Shown piece after piece: positions 9,634 to 18,140 of a stretch of 64,000 nt of DNA. How positions within the stretch are numbered: the first letter of the stretch is position 1; every line of letters begins with the position of its first letter. The DNA is from PALSA-1296 sp037143335. GTDB lineage: Bacteria; Bacteroidota; Ignavibacteria; Palsa-1295. Both the position numbers and the translations under genes were made by a program. The stretch is from NCBI GenBank assembly GCA_037143335.1, contig JBAWZA010000002.1, positions 118,822 through 182,821 on the forward strand, given 5' to 3'. Below the pieces are notes generated by a model. The model did no database searches, was not told the origin of the DNA, and saw nothing but the letters and a program-made list of their open reading frames with translations.

Positions 9634-9984
9634 TAGGTAATTATTTTGTGAGCTATGTAAACAGAAAGGCACCTACTGCTAAGTTCCGCGACGTATTATG
9701 TGGCAAGCTTTTCGTTGTTTCTCAATGGGAGAAGGATGAAAGATTATTCATAAATATTTTTTTTTAGTGCTGTAACATCCGCCTCTGTTTCCCGTTTATA
9801 AGGTAAGTTTTCATAGGGAAACAAACACTCCCAACCATTAAGACACAACACAACTCAAAGGAGCTCCGGACACTGGTTCTCTCACCATCCGGGGCTTATG
9901 GTTTTTAAAAGGTGAATGTGCTTCGATCAAGCAACACAAAAAAAAGCAGGCTTAGCCTGCTTTTTTTTGTGTACTCCGAAAATA
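9634..9984. other. 351-bp intergenic region with several inverted repeats
   Basis: No convincing protein gene is present. Three structures stand out. (1) GTTTCCC at 9787-9793 pairs with GGGAAAC at 9816-9822. (2) A 9-bp arm pair AGCTCCGGA / TCCGGGGCT (one G-U) flanks an inner TGGT/ACCA stem at about 9863-9896, followed by a short T stretch. (3) A long perfect hairpin lies at 9934-9972 (listed separately). The first two lie in tandem on the plus strand and could belong to a small RNA. The region must also hold the promoter of the AHSA1 gene (-). Confidence 0.5.
9934..9972 (-). terminator. Rho-independent terminator, symmetric, for the M16 peptidase operon
   Basis: A perfect inverted repeat with 18-nt arms and a 3-nt loop: ACAC, A8, GCAGGC, loop TTA, GCCTGC, T8, GTGT. 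The GC core flanked by A8/T8 reads as an intrinsic terminator on either strand. It lies 12 bp past the stop of the M16 peptidase gene on the minus strand. It could also end a plus-strand transcript from the preceding intergenic region. Confidence 0.9.
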
Positions 9985-12063
9985 TTATTTCTTCTTGAAC
10001 ATCGCATCATCGGTAGCAATGTTGTGCTTTACTGATTTGACACTGAATGTCATCTCAGCAGCACCATGCGTCTCTTCGTGGAATGGATAGGGGATACCAT
10101 CAACCATGCGGAAATCAGAATAGTCCGTTGTTAGCTCATCACCACTTAAGAATGCCTTGCGGATGATATAACCAGTTTCTTTATTGATGTACCACTTTTC
10201 GTGCGCAACACCTTTCTTCATAATATCAAGGATGTATGATTCTCCACCTGGTGCATTGCCAAGTCCAAGTAATTTGACCGAGGTTCCAGCATCACGTAAA
10301 TGGAGTGCATCGTTGAAAATTGTTTCTGCAAGTTTAAACTTCTCATCTGGATCTGTCACACCATTATCCGCACCGCGATAATATGCCATCACATGCTGGC
10401 CGTCGTTACGCTCTTCCATTACCATCGGCCCACCGAAATCAGTCTTCTTGTAGAGTTTGTTCGGCGCGGCTTCGATTATCGTTACTTGCCCGACATGTGA
10501 ATCACCGGTAATGCTGATTGACTGATCGCCGTGAATTTCACGAGATGTGATTTTTTCGAGCGCAGTCTTATTGAGGGTCTTATACATTAGCGCGAGCACA
10601 TCATCAAGTGTAATCGAAGCAGGAGTGATTTTTTCGTCTGTGAACTTGATTGGTTTTAGATCCAGATCATAGACGTTCACTCTGCCAAACCGTTCGAGCT
10701 TCGATTTTATTTGCGAAGCATCGCCAACGACGATGACGTTCACATCGCCCGGGGAGAATACTTTCTGCCCTACTTTCTGTAAGTCAGCAGCGGTGAATTC
10801 ATTCACACGGCTTGGATAGCTCGAAAAATGATCTGCCGCAAACCCATATTCCAAAATGGCGAGTGCTTTCGCGCTCGTGAGCTGTGGGTTCGCAAGATCC
10901 ATTAAATATTTACCTGTGATCAAGCCTTTCGCGAAGTCAAGCTCTTCCGTCGGTACCGGCTCTGATGAGAGTCTGCGGTACTCGAACAACATTTGGTCTA
11001 AGGCTGAATCAGTTACATTATTCCGAACCTCAGCGATTGCAACCATGATACCTCTATCTTTCGAAGTAGTCAACGAACCGCCAGGCGTGTATGTATAACC
11101 ATGCTTCTCGCGGATGTTCTGGAATAATCTATTCTGGAATCCGATTGTACCATTGCCAGCGAGCAACGACATTAAGAAACTTGCTTGATCGAACTCAGGA
11201 TCAGTAACTGCGCGACCAAGTTTTTGTAAGCGAATCGTTGATTGCACCGACGATGGTCGATTTATAAGAGTGATGGTCATCCCCCGTGTTTCTGGTAATG
11301 GTGGGTAATGCGGTTCAACTGCATTTCCTTTTTCCCACTTCCCAAAATTCTTTTCGAGCAGTGGCATGATTTCTGACTCAGTCACATCTCCTACAACAGC
11401 AATGATTGCATTGGCTGCACAGAAATTCTTTTTGTGCCAATACTTTAGAATTTCAGGTGAAAGCTTGCCGATCGTTTCCTCTGTCTCGATTTCGCCGTAC
11501 GGGTGAATGTCGTATGTTAATTTTCTTCCCATTCTCCGAGCGAGGTCAGCTGGATTTTGACGGGCGCGAATGATACCTGATTTTACACGGCTTGCATATT
11601 TATCAAATTCCTCTTTTGGAAAACCTGGATTTTGAATAATGTCTGCATACAAAGGCAAGATTTCGCCCATGTCTTTTTTAAGGCAATTAATGGAGACGTT
11701 GATATCGTCCACGCTCGAAGCCGCCCCCAAGTTGGCTCCGTAATAGTCCAACTTTTTTGCTAATTCTTCGGCCTTGAATTTGTCTGTTCCTTTTTCGAGC
11801 AGTGCCGAAACTGCAGCTGCCGCGCCGACATTGCTTTCGTCTTGTGCATTGCCGCTCGTGATGAGGGTCCGGAAAAATACCAACGGCTGTTTATGGTTCT
11901 CTACAAGAACTACACGTAACCCATTCTTTAGCTTCAATGAGTTATTCATGGTTGGGAATGCAGACTTCGGAATTGGTCCCGGTGCGGGTTTCTTGGTGTG
12001 ATCTGCTTGCGCAAAAGAAACCGATGCCGCAAACAATACGATGAGTAGTACGATCTTTTTCAT
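9985..12063 (-). CDS. M16 family peptidase-like subunit lacking the zinc site, with C-terminal LolA-like domain
   Basis: A 692-aa exported protein with a signal peptide at residues 1-18 (AASVSFAQA). Residues ~35-480 form the two-lobed M16 (insulinase/pitrilysin) fold. The zinc-binding HxxEH motif is missing: the equivalent stretch reads GAAAAVSALLEKGT. This is therefore the non-catalytic partner, as in the alpha/beta mitochondrial processing peptidase arrangement. Residues ~490-692 form an extra beta-rich domain resembling outer-membrane lipoprotein-sorting (LolA/MucB-type) folds. It lies 51 bp downstream of the catalytic M16 gene, in the same operon, so a periplasmic heterodimer is likely. 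The substrate is unknown. Confidence 0.85.
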   Translation of the reverse strand: MKKIVLLIVLFAASVSFAQADHTKKPAPGPIPKSAFPTMNNSLKLKNGLRVVLVENHKQPLVFFRTLITSGNAQDESNVGAAAAVSALLEKGTDKFKAEELAKKLDYYGANLGAASSVDDINVSINCLKKDMGEILPLYADIIQNPGFPKEEFDKYASRVKSGIIRARQNPADLARRMGRKLTYDIHPYGEIETEETIGKLSPEILKYWHKKNFCAANAIIAVVGDVTESEIMPLLEKNFGKWEKGNAVEPHYPPLPETRGMTITLINRPSSVQSTIRLQKLGRAVTDPEFDQASFLMSLLAGNGTIGFQNRLFQNIREKHGYTYTPGGSLTTSKDRGIMVAIAEVRNNVTDSALDQMLFEYRRLSSEPVPTEELDFAKGLITGKYLMDLANPQLTSAKALAILEYGFAADHFSSYPSRVNEFTAADLQKVGQKVFSPGDVNVIVVGDASQIKSKLERFGRVNVYDLDLKPIKFTDEKITPASITLDDVLALMYKTLNKTALEKITSREIHGDQSISITGDSHVGQVTIIEAAPNKLYKKTDFGGPMVMEERNDGQHVMAYYRGADNGVTDPDEKFKLAETIFNDALHLRDAGTSVKLLGLGNAPGGESYILDIMKKGVAHEKWYINKETGYIIRKAFLSGDELTTDYSDFRMVDGIPYPFHEETHGAAEMTFSVKSVKHNIATDDAMFKKK

Positions 12064-12114
12064 TATGGTCTTAAAATTATTTATGTTATTGAAGTATCGT
12101 GGTAATGATGCGGT

Positions 12115-13440
12115 CTAGTTAACCTTTGGTACTGTATAGACAATAACCGAGCGTGCGTTTGTAGTGAGATACTTTTTGGCAACGCGTTGGATGTCCTCTT
12201 TTTTCACAGCCATATACCTGTCATACTCCGTATTAAATCTTTTGGTATCATGGAAGAGTGTCCATTGATGAGCAAGTTGGAATGCAACGTTGCCGGTGTT
12301 CGCGGCCTGCTCGACGAGGTCTTTTGTTGTTTGATTCCGAACCTTCTGAAATTCTTCATCAGAAATTCCCTCGCTCTGGAGCTTCGCAATTTCTTCATCC
12401 ATTGCCGCACGAATTTTTGAAATCTCTACTCCTTTCGCAGCATTTGCTAACATACCGAACACTCCATCTTTTTCGAGATTGAGTACGAGTGGGTTGATCG
12501 AGGTAACGAGTTGATCGCGTTCTTGAAGGCGCTTCACAAGACGAGAGCTATTTCCTTGAGCGAATACATTCGTGAGCAAATCGAGAGCATATTGATCCTT
12601 ATCTCCCTCAGGCACTGTTCTCCATGCATAAGCCACAGCTGGAAGCGGTGTTATCTTCTCATCAACCTCTGTGTAGCGTTCAGTCGTTTGCGGGGGTTCA
12701 GGAGTATAGGTCCTTTGGATGTCAGCACCTTTTGGAATCCAACCGAAATAATCTTTCACAGCTTTCTTAGCATCGGATGTTTCAAAATCTCCAGCCACTA
12801 CTAAACAAGCATTGTTAGGAATATAGTATGTGTGATAGAAATCCTGAAATTCCTCAATGGTTGCCTTGTCAATATATTGAGCCTGACCAATGGGTGTCCA
12901 ACTGTATTGAGAAGTCTTGAACACCGACTCCATTAACTTCGGAAAGAATGTTCCGTAAGGCTGGTTATCGTAGCGATTTCTTTTTTCTTCTTTTACAACC
13001 TGACGTTGGGTCTCAACACCTGTTGCATCAACATGAAGCGTGTGCATACGCTCAGACTCCATCCATAAAGCCATGCGCAAGTAGTGTGCAGGCACGTCTT
13101 CATTATAAAATGTTCTATCAAGTGAAGTATGCGCGTTTAATTGGCCACCAACGGCTTCGATATTTTTGCCATACTCACCTCTGCCGATATCATCGGTTGA
13201 CTCGAACATCAAATGCTCGAAAAAGTGAGCAAATCCGGTACGATCAGGACGTTCATTTTTTGAACCCACATGATAATACACGCGAGTCGAGACTACGGGA
13301 GCTGAGCGCTCGGGGTAGAGAATCACGTGAAGTCCATTTGGTAGGTCATACTCCTCAAAGACCACGGGCTTAATTGCCTGGGCATTTGTAGAATTGACGT
13401 ATATTAATGTTAGTAAGAGAAATGCGATTATTTTTTTCAT
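12115..13440 (-). CDS. M16 family zinc metallopeptidase, catalytic subunit
   Basis: A 441-aa exported peptidase. The signal peptide is residues 1-20 (NSTNAQA). The active site is intact: HFFEH (HxxEH) in GFAHFFEHLMFEST at about residues 76-90, and the downstream zinc-ligand Glu in VVKEEKRNRYDNQPYG at about 150-165. The second, structural M16 lobe follows. It is the first gene of a two-gene operon with the non-catalytic, domain-extended M16 subunit, and together they probably form a periplasmic protease degrading peptides or processing exported proteins. Upstream, 150 bp separate it from mqnC. Confidence 0.9.
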   Translation of the reverse strand: MKKIIAFLLLTLIYVNSTNAQAIKPVVFEEYDLPNGLHVILYPERSAPVVSTRVYYHVGSKNERPDRTGFAHFFEHLMFESTDDIGRGEYGKNIEAVGGQLNAHTSLDRTFYNEDVPAHYLRMALWMESERMHTLHVDATGVETQRQVVKEEKRNRYDNQPYGTFFPKLMESVFKTSQYSWTPIGQAQYIDKATIEEFQDFYHTYYIPNNACLVVAGDFETSDAKKAVKDYFGWIPKGADIQRTYTPEPPQTTERYTEVDEKITPLPAVAYAWRTVPEGDKDQYALDLLTNVFAQGNSSRLVKRLQERDQLVTSINPLVLNLEKDGVFGMLANAAKGVEISKIRAAMDEEIAKLQSEGISDEEFQKVRNQTTKDLVEQAANTGNVAFQLAHQWTLFHDTKRFNTEYDRYMAVKKEDIQRVAKKYLTTNARSVIVYTVPKVN

Positions 13441-13590
13441 GAAGCAAATAGGTGAATTTATGGCTCAAAGCACAGCCATTTCATAACGGAATTGGGTGGA
13501 GAAGGTTTCAGGCGTCTCACATGAATAAGTATAGATTTATGCCTATCTTATCCATGAATATCTGTTAGAATCCGCGTCATCCGCGTGCTA

Positions 13591-14775
13591 TTACCCATTC
13601 CCGATTGCCGCCAGCGGTATTGTTGGCATAATTGTGTTAGCAATCACGGGTAGATGCAGGCGCTCTGAGTTAATAACGGATTCCGGATATTCACCCTCAG
13701 TGAACTCGCCGTATGTATTATACAACGTATCTCTTTCGACGGGAGTAAATCCAGCATCACGAATAAGATCAACCATCTCTTTTACGGATGTGGTATGGAC
13801 GAAGTTTGCGGATGCATGTACATTCTCTTCTTCGAGTGTGCCACCAAAATCGTCGGCTCCGAAGTGCAGAGCCATTTGCCCGGTTTTCTTTCCTTCCGAG
13901 AACCAACTTGCTTGAATGTGCGGGAAGTTGTCGAGATAAATTCTTGAGAATGCAATCATCTGCAAGTACCGTGTGCTCGAGGCGTAGGTCTCAATAATTT
14001 TTTCGAGTGGTGTATTTCCCGGTTTAAAGCTCCAGGGGATAAAAGCCGTGAAGCCGTGATACTCATCCTGCAGTGCGCGGGTGACTTCGAGATGCTCAAC
14101 GATATCTTCGTCATTTTCAAGATGCCCGTACATCATCGTCGCGGTCGTCTTGTAGCCAAGCTTGTGGGCTTCGCGCATCACACTGAGCCAGTCAGCACTT
14201 GTGCCTTTCTTATTTGAAATTTTTCTCTTGACTTTATCAGAGAGTACTTCGGCGCCACCTCCGGGAATCGAGTTCAGTCCGGCTTCTTTTAACTTTGATA
14301 GTACCTCTGGGACGGATAGACCTGAGACTTCTGCCATTCCGATAATTTCGGATGTCGAAAAAAAGTGAGGATGAATTTTTGGCACTTCGGCGCGGGTTCT
14401 GCGGATCATCTCCGTGTAATACTCAATTGGCAACGCAGGATTAACGCCACCCTGCAACAGGACTGTGCGCACCCCTCGAGCCTCAGCTTTCTTGAAACGC
14501 TCGATCATCTCATCCACTGAGTAGGTATATGCATCAGCATCGCCTTCATGCCGATAGAAAGCGCAGAAAATGCAATCGATATTGCAGATGTTTGTATAAT
14601 TCGGATTCGAGTCAATGACGAAAGTGACCTTCGCATTCGGGTTATGGCGGTAGCGTGTATGCTCTGCCATTTCGGCAAGATCAAGCAATGAACCGTTTTG
14701 AAGTAGCCACAATCCTTCTTCCCGAGTGAGACGTTCGTTTGCAAAAACTTTTTTCTTTATTGCAGTTATTGTCAT
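13591..14775 (-). CDS. mqnC: Cyclic dehypoxanthine futalosine synthase MqnC
   Basis: A 394-aa radical SAM enzyme of the futalosine pathway to menaquinone. It cyclises dehypoxanthine futalosine to its cyclic form. The 4Fe-4S/SAM motif CxxxCxxC is CNIDCIFC (about residues 64-71), and the family motifs LLQGGVNP, IPGGGAEVLSD and ALHFGADDFGG are present. Its ATG overlaps the TGA of the upstream mqnE-mqnA fusion (ATGA), and a GAGGAGG ribosome site sits just before it inside that gene, so the two are translationally coupled. mqnB and mqnD are not in the window. Confidence 0.95.
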   Translation of the reverse strand: MTITAIKKKVFANERLTREEGLWLLQNGSLLDLAEMAEHTRYRHNPNAKVTFVIDSNPNYTNICNIDCIFCAFYRHEGDADAYTYSVDEMIERFKKAEARGVRTVLLQGGVNPALPIEYYTEMIRRTRAEVPKIHPHFFSTSEIIGMAEVSGLSVPEVLSKLKEAGLNSIPGGGAEVLSDKVKRKISNKKGTSADWLSVMREAHKLGYKTTATMMYGHLENDEDIVEHLEVTRALQDEYHGFTAFIPWSFKPGNTPLEKIIETYASSTRYLQMIAFSRIYLDNFPHIQASWFSEGKKTGQMALHFGADDFGGTLEEENVHASANFVHTTSVKEMVDLIRDAGFTPVERDTLYNTYGEFTEGEYPESVINSERLHLPVIANTIMPTIPLAAIGNG

Positions 14776-16697
14776 TGTTGTCCTCCTCGCAATGACAACG
14801 TAGAATGACTGTCGATCGTGGTTGCCTGTTCCTTCAAGAATTCTTCCATTGCCATTTTCTCAGCGGTTCCGAGGGTATAGGTGAAGGCATTTAAATATGT
14901 GAAAAGATCTTCTTTCGTAAGCCCCAGTTTCTTGGCGTGTTCGCGGCCGAGTTCAGCTAAATGTCCCTTGCTCTGAGAGAGCGAATGCTCCAGTGCATTG
15001 ACAATACCAGTTCTCTTTTCTGCACTCAGATTATTTCTTACAGCCCAGACAGCAAAAACAAACGGCATCTGCTTCCATGCAAACCACTCCTCTGCAAGGT
15101 CATAGACATTGAGGAACGTTGCAAGCCCAACCTTTGACCTGCGAAGTGCTTCATCACCGATAAGTAGAACGGCATCATATCTCGTATAGTCATTCTGATC
15201 ACTCGTAAGGTGCAAGCGTTCGAACGTGACATCGTGTGCTCCATATTTATTTTGGAGTAGCACTCGTAGTAATTCGATACTCGTAGAACTCTCGGCAGTT
15301 ATTCCAATTCTTTTGCCAGAGAGTTTGCTCCATTCAAGATGCGAGTATAGCAAAACAGAATATGCTTTTCCTGTTACGGCTACTCCGTAGTCGAGCATGT
15401 CGAACTTTTCTTGATTCTCGAGGTAATCCATTAACGACATTGGACCAGCGTCAATCTGACCGTTCCGAGCAAACTGTCCGAAAACCCTTGGTACAAGTGG
15501 CACAAGTTGTTGATGGTTTATTCTAAAGTACTCATCAGCGGAATAAAATGGCACTGAATTTAAGTACGGCATTTTGCTGATTACTACCGCATCCTCTGCT
15601 GGGTAGAGGTGAAGCGGATTATACCACACATCACGCTCGACTGGCATTTTACCTGCTTCGTGGATAATGGAAATAATTTTTTCTTTGGCGAGTTGCATCG
15701 GACTTGTCGCGCCTGCATCATGTGCAATTCGTTCGTGCCCGACGATCCCATCCATATCATCCGCGCCAAAGTTCAGCGCGATCGCGGCAACTTCAGCAGT
15801 GAGCATAACCCAATATGCTTTGATGTGCGGGATGTTATCAAGCATCAGTCGAGAAATCGCAATCGTCTTCAAGTCATCAATTGCACTCGTAAAATTATTT
15901 CTTGTCTTGATTCCAGTATCGCCAGGTTGGAAGGCAAGTGGGATAAAGGTTAGGAATCCACCTGTTTCATCTTGAACTTCACGTGTCTTGATCATGTGCT
16001 GCAAACGCTCCTCGATGGTCTCGACATGGCCGTAGAGCATCGTGACATTTGATTGAATTCCCATCCGGTGCGCAACGCGATGGACCTCGAACCACGTTTT
16101 CGCTCCGATCTTTTGATTGAATATCAGTTTTCGTACTCGCTCCGAAAATACCTCTGCTCCGCCACCGGGCATGGTTTTTAGTCCGACAGCTTTTAGCTCG
16201 CGGAGTACTTGTTCGTGAGTCTTCTTGAATTTTTTTGCGAAGAAATCAATCTCGACAGCGGTGAAAGCTTTGACATCTATCAGCGGAAAGTTTTCCTTGA
16301 TACGGCGTACCATGTCAACGTAATGTTGCCACTCCCAATCAGGATGCAGACCCATCGTGATATGAACTTCGCGGATGTCGGGATTCAAGATGGAAAGCAT
16401 CTCGTCAATGCTTTGCTCGTAGGCTTCTGGAGAATCTTTTTTGACAGCAAAATCACAGAACTTGCACGAGAGAACGCAGATGTTGGTGGGTTCAAACTTC
16501 TGATTCAAAACGAAATATACTGAATCGCCAGATTTTGAACGCGAAACCTCGTTTGCCATCCGTCCGAGACCAATAAGATCATGGGAATCATAAAGCACAA
16601 CTCCATCTTCGAGAGTAAGTCTCTGACCAGCGCGTACCTTTTCCCAGATGGGTAGGAGTTTCGGATCGCGAAATGTTAATTCTTGTGCGGTGAGCAT
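14772..16697 (-). CDS. mqnE-mqnA: MqnE-MqnA fusion: aminofutalosine synthase joined to chorismate dehydratase
   Basis: A 641-aa two-domain protein. Residues 1-~368 are MqnE, a radical SAM enzyme (CVLSCKFC) with MPGGGAEVFSERVR and LNFGADDMDG, which couples the enolpyruvyl benzoate made by MqnA to SAM to give aminofutalosine. From ~374 the sequence restarts as MqnA (ISKMPYLNSVPFY, GPMSLMDYL, GVAVTGKAYSVLLYS, GITAESSTSIELL), the chorismate dehydratase that opens the pathway. The frame is continuous with no stop between domains. MqnA and MqnE are normally separate proteins; here two consecutive steps share one chain, which could pass the intermediate directly. The overlap with mqnC shows an operon. 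Confidence 0.92.
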   Translation of the reverse strand: MLTAQELTFRDPKLLPIWEKVRAGQRLTLEDGVVLYDSHDLIGLGRMANEVSRSKSGDSVYFVLNQKFEPTNICVLSCKFCDFAVKKDSPEAYEQSIDEMLSILNPDIREVHITMGLHPDWEWQHYVDMVRRIKENFPLIDVKAFTAVEIDFFAKKFKKTHEQVLRELKAVGLKTMPGGGAEVFSERVRKLIFNQKIGAKTWFEVHRVAHRMGIQSNVTMLYGHVETIEERLQHMIKTREVQDETGGFLTFIPLAFQPGDTGIKTRNNFTSAIDDLKTIAISRLMLDNIPHIKAYWVMLTAEVAAIALNFGADDMDGIVGHERIAHDAGATSPMQLAKEKIISIIHEAGKMPVERDVWYNPLHLYPAEDAVVISKMPYLNSVPFYSADEYFRINHQQLVPLVPRVFGQFARNGQIDAGPMSLMDYLENQEKFDMLDYGVAVTGKAYSVLLYSHLEWSKLSGKRIGITAESSTSIELLRVLLQNKYGAHDVTFERLHLTSDQNDYTRYDAVLLIGDEALRRSKVGLATFLNVYDLAEEWFAWKQMPFVFAVWAVRNNLSAEKRTGIVNALEHSLSQSKGHLAELGREHAKKLGLTKEDLFTYLNAFTYTLGTAEKMAMEEFLKEQATTIDSHSTLSLRGGQQ

Positions 16698-16758
16698 CGT
16701 ATGATAATCTATTTGACGGCGAAAAACAGAATATCACCAAGATTCAATCCGAGAGAAA

Positions 16759-18003
16759 CTACTTCGCCTTCGGAGCCTCGCCATCGTGTATATGCACATA
16801 CGTCGAGAGTGAACGCATGGTCAATGCAAGGCTAATGAGCGAGAGAATTGCACCCATTACCAGAGCCGCTCCAGGGAAGTAGAACGGACGATCAGCGCCA
16901 GTAAAATAGGCGAAGATATTGTTCATCAGAAGCGGACCAATGATCATCGTCACACTCATGAGACTGGTAAGCGCTCCTTGTAATTCACCCTGTTCATTCT
17001 CTGGCACTTGGTTCGAGAGAATACTTTGTAGAGCTGGGCCGCATAATCCCCCTAAACAAAAGGGTATTAAAAAGACGAACATCATCCAGTCTGCCGTTGC
17101 AAATGCAAAGAGTACAAAGCCAATAGTATTAAGAGCGAGTCCGTAATAGACCGAATTTTTTGTTCCGATTTTTGGAGTGATGACTCGAACAAGCCATCCC
17201 TGCACAATTGCAATCAGTATTCCTACCACTGCAAGAGAATAGCCGATCGTATCAGGTCCCCATTTGAATTTTTCCATTGTATAGAATGACCAATTGCTTT
17301 GGACGGCATGACCAGCGATATAAACGAGTACGAGCGCACCGATGAGTCCGGTTATCACTGGATATTTTTTCAGATGTACTAGTGAACCTGCGGGGTTGGC
17401 ACGTTTCCAATCAAATGAACGACGATTTTCTTTCGGAAGCGACTCAGGCAAAATAAAATAACCGTAGAGCCAGTTCATCAGTGTTAATACTGCTGCAACC
17501 AAGAACGGAACTCTCGACCCGAATGAACCCAGCAAACCACCAATCGCGGGTCCTACGATAAATCCGAGACCAAATGCCGCACCAACCAATCCAAAATTTT
17601 GAGCACGTTTTTCGGGAGGGGAAATATCAGCGATGTAAGCATTTGCCGTCGTCATGCTCGCGCCAGTTATACCCGCGATGATTCTTCCGACAAAAAGCAA
17701 ACCGATCGTAGGCGCAAATGCAAGAAAAAGATAATCAATGCCGAAGCCGAAAAGCGAAAAAAGTAATACAGGTCGTCTGCCGTACTTATCACTCAGGTTT
17801 CCCATGATTGGTGAGAAGACAAACTGCATGATTGCAAAGGCAAACATCAGCCACCCTGTATATTGGGATGCTTGGCTGAGAGTACCATGGGTCAACTCGG
17901 AGATAAGCTTCGGAAAAACGGGAATAATAATACCGAAACCAGTTACATCAAGAAGTAACGTGACGAAAATAAATGCAAGGGCAGGTTTTCTTTGTGGATT
18001 CAT
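16759..18003 (-). CDS. MFS transporter of the TCR/Tet drug-proton antiporter type
   Basis: A 414-aa protein with 12 predicted transmembrane helices. Family motifs are visible: the loop 2-3 motif A GNLSDKYGRRPVLL, the TM1 start LLLDVTGFGIIIPVFP, and motif C-like GAAFGLGFIVGPAIGG in TM5, as in TetA-class proton antiporters. Environmental Bacteroidota often carry such genes, and drug resistance cannot be concluded. It lies between the menaquinone and lytic transglycosylase genes and shares their strand, but gaps of 61 and 137 bp suggest its own transcript. The 137-bp upstream leader contains an inverted repeat. Confidence 0.85.
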   Translation of the reverse strand: MNPQRKPALAFIFVTLLLDVTGFGIIIPVFPKLISELTHGTLSQASQYTGWLMFAFAIMQFVFSPIMGNLSDKYGRRPVLLFSLFGFGIDYLFLAFAPTIGLLFVGRIIAGITGASMTTANAYIADISPPEKRAQNFGLVGAAFGLGFIVGPAIGGLLGSFGSRVPFLVAAVLTLMNWLYGYFILPESLPKENRRSFDWKRANPAGSLVHLKKYPVITGLIGALVLVYIAGHAVQSNWSFYTMEKFKWGPDTIGYSLAVVGILIAIVQGWLVRVITPKIGTKNSVYYGLALNTIGFVLFAFATADWMMFVFLIPFCLGGLCGPALQSILSNQVPENEQGELQGALTSLMSVTMIIGPLLMNNIFAYFTGADRPFYFPGAALVMGAILSLISLALTMRSLSTYVHIHDGEAPKAK

Positions 18004-18021
18004 GGCGTGTCAAATGCAAAC

Positions 18022-18050
18022 ACACACCGCCAAAGTTCCAGACGGTGTGT
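18022..18050. repeat. Inverted repeat in the leader of the MFS gene
   Basis: 8-bp arms ACACACCG (18022-18029) and CGGTGTGT (18043-18050) enclose a 13-nt spacer, 19 bp upstream of the MFS start codon. A U-tract is weak (GTTTG on the minus strand), so it could be an operator, an attenuator stem, or the terminator of the upstream transglycosylase transcript. Function is unassigned. Confidence 0.45.
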
Positions 18051-18140
18051 ACTGCAAAAAATTCGTTCAGTTGTGTGAGCACATGTAGTGACAAAGCTAA
18101 AACCGGATCAAAGTTTTATCTCTGTATCTACAAGTGCGGT

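Noticed and set aside
12948..13373. 141-codon plus-strand frame opposite the M16 peptidase
   Set aside because: Antisense to a well-supported enzyme; Arg/His/Cys-rich sequence without any motif.
13460..13479. Short inverted repeat ATGGCT/AGCCAT before the M16 gene
   Set aside because: Six-base arms of this kind occur often by chance; no supporting context.
16759..18003. Tetracycline resistance gene
   Set aside because: The TetA-like motifs are shared by many housekeeping MFS antiporters; no TetR regulator or mobile context is present.
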